From the NCBI GenBank assembly GCA_900472675.1, contig UCJA01000009.1, positions 62,001 through 126,000 of the forward strand: a stretch of DNA of 64,000 nucleotides. Reading direction: 5' to 3'. Made by a program: the position numbers and the translations under genes. The first letter of the stretch is position 1. Each line of letters starts with the position of its first letter. The DNA is from Hyphomicrobiales bacterium (lineage in GTDB: Bacteria; Pseudomonadota; Alphaproteobacteria; Rhizobiales; Rhizobiaceae). A model generated the notes under the pieces. It was given only the letters and a program-made list of their open reading frames with translations, had not been told where the DNA came from and made no database searches. Below are positions 55,471 through 62,486 of this stretch, piece after piece.

Positions 55471-57105
55471 GTGAAATACGGCAAATTCGATCTCGCCGAA
55501 GGGCAAGGCCTGGTGCTTGCCCACGCGGCCCGGCTGGCCGACGGCCGTCTTTCCAAGGGGCATGTCCTGACGGATCAGGATATCCGCCGATTGTCGGAAG
55601 CCGGCATCACTTCGGTGACTGCGGTGAGGCTCGACGAGGGTGACCTGCTGGAGGATGCGGCCGCAAAAGCCGTTGCCGACGCGATCGCTCCCGTCCATCT
55701 CCGTCTCTCCGAGGCAGCCACGGGCCGGGTCAACATCTACGCTGAGGTCGATGGCCTGTTTACCGCTAGCCGGGAGGTGGTCGACCGCGTCAACCGGATC
55801 GATCCAGCCATCACGCTCGCCTGTCTTAACGACCATGCGCCGGTACGGGCGGGCGATATGGTTGCGACGGTGAAGATCATCCCGCTGGCGGTGGCCGGCT
55901 CCAAGGTTGCAGACGCCGCGGCTGTGCTGGCCGAGATGGCGCCTTTTGCGGTGAAACCCTTTCAGTCTCGGGCCGTCACGCTGGTGGCGACTGAACTTCC
56001 GTCGCTGAAGACTTCTGTGATGGACCGCACCGCCAAGCTCCTCGAGCTGCGGCTTGCGAAGTCAGGTAGCCGGCTAATCAAGGAAATCCGGATTCCGCAC
56101 GAAACCGATCGGCTGATTGAGATACTTCAACAACTTGCGCACACGAATAATCCTGAGCCGGCTATGATCATCGTCTTCGGTGCGTCTGCGGTGGCTGATG
56201 TTGAGGACGTCATCCCGGCAGCCATCCGCGCCGCCGGCGGACTGGTCGAACAGGTCGGAATGCCGGTGGATCCCGGAAATCTTCTGGTATTAGGGAGCCT
56301 CGGCGACACCCCCGTGATCGGGGCACCCGGATGCGCGCGGTCGCCGAAGGACAATGGTTTCGACTGGGTACTCGACCGGCTGATGGCGGGCGAGCGTCCC
56401 ACCCGCTTTGATATCACCGGCATGGGCGTTGGAGGGCTGCTGATGGAAATTCCGACCCGTCCGCGACCCCGTGAATTGCCGGGGCATGAACCAGCGCCCG
56501 TCCGGGTGGCAGCCCTCATGCTGGCCGCCGGCCAGGCGCGCCGCATGGGCAAGGACGGTCCCCACAAGCTGCTGGCGGAGTTCGATGGGGTCCCGCTGGT
56601 GCGACGCACCGCCGACGTGCTGCTGGCCTCAGGCGCATCGCCTGTCGTTACTGTCACGGGGCATCGGCGCGCGGAGATCGAGGCGGCGGTTGCGGGGCTG
56701 GACCTCACGCTGCAACACAATCCGGATTACGCTTCGGGAATGGCGACATCATTGGCGACCGGATTTTCGCTGCCGGCCCTTGCCGATGCGGATGGCGTTC
56801 TCGTCATGCTGGCGGATATGCCGGCGATCGCAACAGTGCACGTGGACAGCCTGATCGATGCTTTCGCCAAGGCTGGCGGCGGCGTTTTTGTTCGCTCCGT
56901 TTCCGATGGCAAGCGCGGCAACCCGATCATCATCCCGCGCGCCGCTGTCCCGGCCGTGCTGCGGCTCGAGGGCGATGTGGGAGCGCGTGCGCTGATCGAA
57001 AGCTCCGGCCTGCCGGTGATCGACGTCGACATCGGGCCGGCCGCCCATCTGGATGTCGATACGCCGGACGCCGTCAGGGCTGCAGGCGGTGTGCTGAAGG
57101 GGTGA
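55471..57105 (+). CDS. molybdopterin-binding protein fused to MocA-like nucleotidyltransferase
   Basis: A 544-residue two-domain protein from GTG 55471 (GGGAGG upstream). Residues ~1-345 resemble molybdopterin-binding/MoeA-like proteins (LVLAHAARLADGRLSKGHVL, MIIVFGASAVADVEDVIPAA, MPVDPGNLLVLGSLGDTPVI). Residues ~350-544 are a molybdenum cofactor cytidylyltransferase-like domain with the nucleotide loop LMLAAGQARRMGKDGPHKLL and VLVMLADMPAI. It would attach CMP to molybdopterin for CO dehydrogenase/xanthine dehydrogenase-type enzymes. Last large member of the moxR-coxE-xdhC run; substrate nucleotide (CMP) is inferred from the family. Confidence 0.87.
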   Translation: MKYGKFDLAEGQGLVLAHAARLADGRLSKGHVLTDQDIRRLSEAGITSVTAVRLDEGDLLEDAAAKAVADAIAPVHLRLSEAATGRVNIYAEVDGLFTASREVVDRVNRIDPAITLACLNDHAPVRAGDMVATVKIIPLAVAGSKVADAAAVLAEMAPFAVKPFQSRAVTLVATELPSLKTSVMDRTAKLLELRLAKSGSRLIKEIRIPHETDRLIEILQQLAHTNNPEPAMIIVFGASAVADVEDVIPAAIRAAGGLVEQVGMPVDPGNLLVLGSLGDTPVIGAPGCARSPKDNGFDWVLDRLMAGERPTRFDITGMGVGGLLMEIPTRPRPRELPGHEPAPVRVAALMLAAGQARRMGKDGPHKLLAEFDGVPLVRRTADVLLASGASPVVTVTGHRRAEIEAAVAGLDLTLQHNPDYASGMATSLATGFSLPALADADGVLVMLADMPAIATVHVDSLIDAFAKAGGGVFVRSVSDGKRGNPIIIPRAAVPAVLRLEGDVGARALIESSGLPVIDVDIGPAAHLDVDTPDAVRAAGGVLKG

Positions 57106-57107
57106 CC

Positions 57108-57437
57108 ATGGACGACGTGGCGATCGAGGAGTTGTTTGAAGGGCTGGGACCGGTCTCCATCCGCCGCATGTTCGGCGGCAAGGGGATCTACCACCGCGGG
57201 CTGATCATTGCGGTCCATCTGCATGACGAACTCATGCTGAAGGCGGATGCGCAGAGCGGTCCGGACTTCGCCGCAGCCGGCGCACGCCAGTGGTCCTACG
57301 AGGGGAAAAAGGGAAAGCCCGTGATGATGCCCTACTGGACTGTGCCGGAGGAGGCACTGGACGATCCGGATGTCATGGTGAAATGGGCGCGCCTGGCCTA
57401 TGAGGCCGCGCTGCGGGTGTCTGCCAAGGCAGGCTGA
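57108..57437 (+). CDS. TfoX/Sxy N-terminal domain protein
   Basis: A 109-residue protein from ATG 57108, overlapping the context of the previous stop. It reads AIEELFEGLGPVSIRRMFGG and GKGIYHRGLIIAVHLHDELM, the TfoX N-terminal domain. The family name comes from the competence regulator of Haemophilus, but in alphaproteobacteria such short single-domain forms have no known role. The C-terminal segment (WTVPEEALDDPDVMVKWARL) is also typical. Cotranscription with the Mo-accessory genes is likely by spacing but may not be functional. Confidence 0.82.
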   Translation: MDDVAIEELFEGLGPVSIRRMFGGKGIYHRGLIIAVHLHDELMLKADAQSGPDFAAAGARQWSYEGKKGKPVMMPYWTVPEEALDDPDVMVKWARLAYEAALRVSAKAG

Positions 57438-57446
57438 CCCGGGCGC

Positions 57447-57860
57447 TCAGCGCTTCAGGTGGCGGAACGCCTCGACGGCAAAGACGGATAGTGGCGAGGG
57501 GAGATGGTCGAGATCGAACCAGCCAAGGTCCGAAAGCTTGTCCGGTTCAGTCAAGCTGGGTTCACCGGAGAAAGCCCGCGTGAGGTAGATCATCGAAAGC
57601 CAGTGCTGATTGTCGGCGGCAATGCGCTCTTCGGCGAGGCAGAGAAACTCGACCGCTTGGATCGAAAGCCCTGTCTCTTCCTCCGCCTCGCGGCAGGCCG
57701 CTTCCGCGGACGATTCCATGTGGTCGACCTTGCCGCCCACAATATTCCAGAAACCGGCTTCGGGTGCCTTCAGGCGACGGCAAAGCAAAACCTTGCCATC
57801 GTCGCGTTGGATCACGAGGCCAGCGCCCACGCCGGGAAAATCGACGCCGGGCTTTGACAT
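57447..57860 (-). CDS. NUDIX hydrolase, MutT-like
   Basis: A 137-residue NUDIX protein. The Nudix box is complete: GGKVDHMESSAEAACREAEE followed by ETG fits G-x5-E-x7-R-E-x2-E-E-x-G. It hydrolyses nucleoside diphosphate-linked or triphosphate substrates; the N-terminus (DFPGVGAGLVIQRDDGKVLL) is typical of ADP-ribose or dNTP-cleaning members. Ends at 57447, converging with the TfoX gene (nine bases). The substrate cannot be read from the sequence. Confidence 0.88.
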   Translation of the reverse strand: MSKPGVDFPGVGAGLVIQRDDGKVLLCRRLKAPEAGFWNIVGGKVDHMESSAEAACREAEEETGLSIQAVEFLCLAEERIAADNQHWLSMIYLTRAFSGEPSLTEPDKLSDLGWFDLDHLPSPLSVFAVEAFRHLKR

Positions 57861-57867
57861 CGGCAGA

Positions 57868-59514
57868 TCAGGCCTTGGCGAGATTGGAGCCGATCAGCAT
57901 GAAGGCGGGAACGTCGTCGCCGAAACCGACAGGCGTCGGGCCGTCATCGTGATCGCGGTGGTAACGCTGGCGACGCTCATGGCTATCGTCATTGGCAGGT
58001 GCGGGGTTCGACCGCCCATTGCGGTTGCCGCCATTGGACTGCGGCTTACGCTCGGTTTTACGCTCCGGTCTCACGTTCTCTACCCTTGCTTCCACAACTG
58101 CCTCTACGATGGCCTCGGCCTGATTGTCTACGATCTTCGTGTCAGCCGTGCGAACGGGTTCGCTGCGCTCGGTGCGTTCTGCGCGTTCACCACGATCAGA
58201 ACCACGGTCACCGCCGCGCTTTGCCCGACCATTGTCACGGTCACGTTCGCGACCCTTGCGCGGGCTGCGTTCGCCATCCTGGCTTTCCATGGCAGCGGGC
58301 AGGGCGGAAAGGTCGCCGTTTGCCCACTCGATCTTTTTGCCGATCAGCTTTTCGATGGCATCCAGGTACTTGGCGTCCGACTTGGTGACAAGCGTGAACG
58401 ACCGGCCTGAACGACCGGCACGACCCGTGCGTCCGATACGGTGGACATAGTCTTCCGCATGGATCGGGACGTCGAAGTTGAAGACATGGCTGACGTCGGG
58501 AATATCCAGGCCGCGAGCTGCAACGTCGGAGGCGACGAGCAGCGTGATCTGGTTGTCCCGGAAGCCGGCCAGCATGTTGGTACGCGAACGCTGGTCCATG
58601 TCACCATGCAGGGCGCCGACGGAGAAACCGTGACGTTCCAGCGAGCGGAACAGGTCGGCGACATCCTTCTTGCGGTTGCAGAAGATGATCGCGTTCTTGA
58701 GGTCTTCCTGCGACTTGATGAGTTCACGCAACACGGCGCGCTTCTCGTAGTCCTTGTTGTGAGCGGCAACCAGGCGCTGCGTCACAGTCTCGGACGTCGA
58801 CGAGGGCTTGGATACCTCGATCCGCTCCGGGTTCTGCAGGAAGCGGTCGGCCAGCTTCTGGATCTCCGGCGGCATGGTGGCCGAGAAGAACAGCGTCTGG
58901 CGGGTAAAGGGGATCATTTTCGCGATGCGTTCGATGTCCGGGATGAAGCCCATGTCGAGCATCCGGTCGGCTTCGTCGATCACGAGGATCTCGACGCCCG
59001 TCATCAGGAGCTTGCCGCGTTCGCAGTGGTCGAGAAGGCGGCCGGGCGTGCAGATCAGCACATCGGCGCCACGCTCGAGCTTGCGCTCCTGGTCGTCGAA
59101 GGACACGCCGCCGATCAGAAGCGCGACGTTCAACTTGTGGTTCTTGCCGTATTTCTCGAAGTTCTCGGCAACCTGGGCTGCCAGCTCTCGGGTCGGCTCG
59201 AGTATCAGCGTGCGCGGCATGCGCGCCCGGGCCCGGCCCTTTTCGAGAAGCGTCAGCATCGGCAGCACGAAAGATGCTGTCTTTCCGGTGCCTGTCTGCG
59301 CGATACCGCAGATATCGCGGCGCTGAAGCGCAAGCGGGATGGCTCCGGCCTGGATCGGCGTGGGAATGGTGTAGCCGGCGTCGGTGACGGCGGAAAGGAC
59401 TTTTTGGCTCAAGCCAAGGTCAGCAAATGTGGTCAAAGGAAATTCTGTTTCCGTTACGGTTCTCGGAGAAACGCGTGAGTCGACCGTGAAGAAATCGACG
59501 ATTGGCCGCGACAT
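57868..59514 (-). CDS. DEAD-box RNA helicase
   Basis: A 548-residue helicase. Motif Q (TIPTPIQAGAIPLAL), motif I (GIAQTGTGKTASF), PTRELAAQ, DEAD box (LVIDEADRMLDMGF), SAT (FFSATMPPE), and motif VI (HRIGRTGRAGRSG) are all present. The C-terminal ~130 residues are rich in Arg, Gly, Asp and Glu, typical of RhlE-like helicases acting on ribosome assembly or cold-shock mRNA. The start is uncertain: the ATG at 59514 gives an N-terminal extension of ~26 residues before FADLGLSQKVL, while TTG 59436 fits most relatives. A still longer frame runs to 59580. Divergence or RNase E contact is inferred, not seen. Confidence 0.9.
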   Translation of the reverse strand: MSRPIVDFFTVDSRVSPRTVTETEFPLTTFADLGLSQKVLSAVTDAGYTIPTPIQAGAIPLALQRRDICGIAQTGTGKTASFVLPMLTLLEKGRARARMPRTLILEPTRELAAQVAENFEKYGKNHKLNVALLIGGVSFDDQERKLERGADVLICTPGRLLDHCERGKLLMTGVEILVIDEADRMLDMGFIPDIERIAKMIPFTRQTLFFSATMPPEIQKLADRFLQNPERIEVSKPSSTSETVTQRLVAAHNKDYEKRAVLRELIKSQEDLKNAIIFCNRKKDVADLFRSLERHGFSVGALHGDMDQRSRTNMLAGFRDNQITLLVASDVAARGLDIPDVSHVFNFDVPIHAEDYVHRIGRTGRAGRSGRSFTLVTKSDAKYLDAIEKLIGKKIEWANGDLSALPAAMESQDGERSPRKGRERDRDNGRAKRGGDRGSDRGERAERTERSEPVRTADTKIVDNQAEAIVEAVVEARVENVRPERKTERKPQSNGGNRNGRSNPAPANDDSHERRQRYHRDHDDGPTPVGFGDDVPAFMLIGSNLAKA

Positions 59515-59640
59515 AGGGCTAAAACGCCGGAAAGTCAAGGAAAGCGGACAGGCGAGCCAACAACTGGTGAATCGTTCCACCGGTTATTCAAGTTGGCTGC
59601 AGGGGCTGCAGCTTGTTATTCTAGGCGGGCCGGCGCTCGC

Positions 59641-60945
59641 TCACCTGAAGTAAGTAGTAAGCTTCATGCCTGCATTCAAGAAGTGGACCGGATCGATGGC
59701 GTTGCCATCGCGGCGAACCTCGTAATGCACATGCGGTCCAGTCGCCCGTCCGGTCGCTCCGGCGCGTCCTAGCACGTCGCCGGTCTCGATGCTGTCGCCG
59801 ATCGCGACAAGGATCCGCGACAGGTGGCCGTAACGGGTCGTGATCCCCTGGCCATGGTCTATCTCGACCATGTTGCCATAGCCGGCTGCAGGACCGGCGG
59901 CGATGACCTTGCCCGAACCGGTCGCTTTGACCGCGTCTCCGGTATCAGCCTGGAAATCGATCCCTGCATGAAGCGCAAACCGGCCGAGGAACGGGTCTAT
60001 GCGGTTGCCGAACCGGCTGGTGACATAGTGGCCCGGGGCGGGGTTTCCGAACGGGAGGTCACGAGCCGTTTCCCGGACGGTTTCCAGGCGCGACAGCGCG
60101 GCGTCGAGTTCGTCGAGCGATGCATCAAACGCCGTCGAGGTGATCTGCGGCTCCACGAAAGGTCCGCCGATACCATCACGCGCGCTGTCCTGCTCCGGTG
60201 CCGCAATGCGGACGCCCGTGCCGCGCAGGATATCTGCGATGGCGTCCGCCGTCTGCGATGCGCCCGTCGTGAGGTTGGAAATCTTGGCAAGCTGCTGCTT
60301 TTCAATGTCCTTGAGGGACAGCGTCACCTTGGAAAACACGCGGTCGGCGCGGTCTGCAAGATTTTCCCGCAAGGGGGCATAGGCAAGCGCCGGCATGGAG
60401 ACCTGCGGCGTCGCTGGGGTCGCCGCTCCGAGCAGGTTGCCGATCGCTTCCACGCCGCCGATCAGCGAGGCCTGGCGTCCGGACGGGCCGGTGGGCAGGG
60501 AAGGCTCGGCAGACCCCGGCGCCGCCGCCGGAGCTATGCCCGATTCCTCGGCCCTGTCGAGGAGGGAGCCCAGCTTGCCATGCCGCGAGAACAGCGCGTT
60601 CTGCTGCTCCATCAGCTTTTCCACCTTCTGCTCCACGACCTGCTGGTCGAGCAACTGTCGGGATGTGATGCGGTCGAGCTGGGCGCGCAGTGCCGCGATC
60701 CGGTCTTCGTAATCGTGCTGGATGCGGGCCTGACGGGCCATGGTGGCGCCGATGAGGTCGTCGCGGATGACGAGGTAGGACGTGGCTGCAAGATAGCCGA
60801 TGACGAACAGGCCAGCCAGTGAAAGCGCGAAGCCCGCCATCCACGGACGGATGGTCATGTGGCGCATGGTTTCGCCGCTGGCCAGAATGAGAACGTGGCT
60901 CTGCCTGCGTTTTCCAAACACTCGGCTGTCGGTTCCGCTCGTCAC
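59641..60945 (-). CDS. membrane-anchored M23 family peptidase
   Basis: A 434-residue protein from GTG 60945 (GGGAGA six bases upstream); a longer frame to 61017 exists. Residues ~30-60 include one membrane helix (MAGFALSLAGLFVIGYLAAT). A periplasmic coiled coil follows (RIAALRAQLDRITSRQLLDQ, VEQKVEKLMEQQNALF). The C-terminal LytM/M23 domain retains the zinc ligands: FALHAGIDFQ (HxxxD) and GPHVHYEVRRDG (HxH). It probably cuts peptidoglycan cross-links or controls other hydrolases. Rhizobial RgsM, a unipolar-growth factor, is of this general type, but I cannot say whether this is that gene. Confidence 0.88.
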   Translation of the reverse strand: MTSGTDSRVFGKRRQSHVLILASGETMRHMTIRPWMAGFALSLAGLFVIGYLAATSYLVIRDDLIGATMARQARIQHDYEDRIAALRAQLDRITSRQLLDQQVVEQKVEKLMEQQNALFSRHGKLGSLLDRAEESGIAPAAAPGSAEPSLPTGPSGRQASLIGGVEAIGNLLGAATPATPQVSMPALAYAPLRENLADRADRVFSKVTLSLKDIEKQQLAKISNLTTGASQTADAIADILRGTGVRIAAPEQDSARDGIGGPFVEPQITSTAFDASLDELDAALSRLETVRETARDLPFGNPAPGHYVTSRFGNRIDPFLGRFALHAGIDFQADTGDAVKATGSGKVIAAGPAAGYGNMVEIDHGQGITTRYGHLSRILVAIGDSIETGDVLGRAGATGRATGPHVHYEVRRDGNAIDPVHFLNAGMKLTTYFR

Positions 60946-61047
60946 CTGTTTCTCCCGGAGATGCGACTCGTCCGCTACGTCGTTCACTCCGGCACTACAC
61001 ACGCCTATGGTTAACAAAGCCTTTCCCGGACACTGGGAGGGGCAGCG

Positions 61048-61875
61048 TCAGGCGCTGCTGGTGGAGGTGAGCGAACGGTAAAAGGACGGCGTCAGCCCCG
61101 CTTCCGCCCGCGCCACATCGTTGAACGGCGCCTTGAGCGAGCCCCGGAAATTAGCCCGCACCAGCTGCTGGAAGGTGAGGGCGGGATCCTTGCGCTCGCG
61201 GGCGCACAGGAAGCGGAACCACTTCGCGCCGATCGCCACATGGCCCTTCTCATCGTTGTAGATGACGTCGAGGATGGCAGCCGTTTCCAGGTCCCCGGTT
61301 TCCCGCATTTTCGCCTGCAGCGACGGAGTGACGTCCAGCCCGCGGGCCTCGAGAATCAGCGGAACCACGGCCAGCCGCGCTGTCAGATCGTTGCGGGTGG
61401 AATGAGCAGCCTGCCAAAGCCCGTCATGCGCCGGCAGGTCGCCGTAGTCTGCGCCCATCTCGTTGAGGCGGGCCCTGATCATCCGGAAGTGCTTGGCCTC
61501 CTCGAAGGCAACCGTCATCCAGCCGTCGAAGAAGGAGAGAGGCACAGGCTCTGTCGCAAACCGCGCCACGATGTCGAGTGCGAGGTCCACAGCATTCAGC
61601 TCGATGTGCGCGATCGAGTGGAGAAGCGCAATCCGTCCACTCGGCGTGTGCAGCGACCGCTTTCCCACCGCCTTGGGCGGCACGAGTTCGGGCTTGGCCG
61701 GGCGACCGGGACGGCTGGCCAGCGGAGGGTCGAGCGGCGATCTGAGCGACAGCCGCCGCTCATGCCACCGCCGCGCCGTCTCCTGCGCAAGCAGGGTCTT
61801 GGTGTCGAGATCTGCCGAGGCGATGGCAGCGCTTGCGCCGCCGCGCAGCGAGGTGATCTGCCATTCATCCGGCAT
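61048..61875 (-). CDS. DUF455 ferritin-like protein
   Basis: A 275-residue protein of the DUF455 family. Metal-ligand-type segments are IAHIELNAVDLALDIVARF, VAFEEAKHFRMIRARL, LEARGLDVTPSLQAKM and YNDEKGHVAIGAKWFRFL, the E-x2-H pattern of a ferritin-like di-iron fold. The role of the family is unknown; di-iron oxidase activity is an inference. ATG 61875 is preferred because AGGAG lies seven bases upstream; a start at 61881 is too close to that site. It lies between the M23 and bcp genes, all on the minus strand. Confidence 0.87.
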   Translation of the reverse strand: MPDEWQITSLRGGASAAIASADLDTKTLLAQETARRWHERRLSLRSPLDPPLASRPGRPAKPELVPPKAVGKRSLHTPSGRIALLHSIAHIELNAVDLALDIVARFATEPVPLSFFDGWMTVAFEEAKHFRMIRARLNEMGADYGDLPAHDGLWQAAHSTRNDLTARLAVVPLILEARGLDVTPSLQAKMRETGDLETAAILDVIYNDEKGHVAIGAKWFRFLCARERKDPALTFQQLVRANFRGSLKAPFNDVARAEAGLTPSFYRSLTSTSSA

Positions 61876-61892
61876 CGGCATGCTCCTGGGCG

Positions 61893-62360
61893 TCAGAGGT
61901 TTTGGACGCCTTGAAGCACATCCTCCGCATGGCCGTCGACCTTTACCTTTGGCCAGATCCTGGCGATGCGTCCATCGGGCCCGATCAGGAAGGTGCTGCG
62001 CTCGATGCCCATGTAGCTCTTCCCGTACATGCTCTTTTCCTTCCAGACCCCGTAGAGATTGGCGACTGAATTGTCTTCGTCGGCGGCGAGGATGACGGAG
62101 AGCGCATACTTCTTGACGAACTTGTCGTGCTTGGCAGCCGTGTCGGGCGAGATGCCGATCACGCTGGCGCCCGCCTTTTCAAACTCGGGAAGCAGGGACG
62201 TAAAGGAAATGGCCTCCTTGGTGCAGCCGGTGGTGTCGTCCTTGGGGTAGAAGTACACAACAACCGCTTTGCCGGCGAGGTCGCGAAGCGCAATGCGGCC
62301 ACCGCCGTCGCGCGGAAGGTCGAAGTCCGGGGCGAGGTCCCCAACAGCCAAATCAGACAT
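61893..62360 (-). CDS. bcp: Bcp-type thioredoxin-dependent peroxiredoxin
   Basis: A 155-residue peroxiredoxin. The peroxidatic Cys is in KDDTTGCTKEAISFTSLLPE (Thr-x-x-Cys), preceded by VVVYFYPK, and the chain begins LAVGDLAPDFDLPRDGGG. No resolving Cys is seen five residues on (EAIS), so it is a 1-Cys or atypical form. It removes peroxides using thioredoxin or another thiol. ATG 62360 with AAAGGAAA upstream. Confidence 0.93.
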   Translation of the reverse strand: MSDLAVGDLAPDFDLPRDGGGRIALRDLAGKAVVVYFYPKDDTTGCTKEAISFTSLLPEFEKAGASVIGISPDTAAKHDKFVKKYALSVILAADEDNSVANLYGVWKEKSMYGKSYMGIERSTFLIGPDGRIARIWPKVKVDGHAEDVLQGVQNL

Positions 62361-62486
62361 GGATTTCCTTTCTTTTGCCGGTATCTTGAGTGATATTCGC
62401 CGTAATCGCTATATACTCGCGCCGGCATCGTCCAGATCATTTACGCCCCGCCATTGGCGCACCCAGAAAGATGAGTCTTCACCAGT

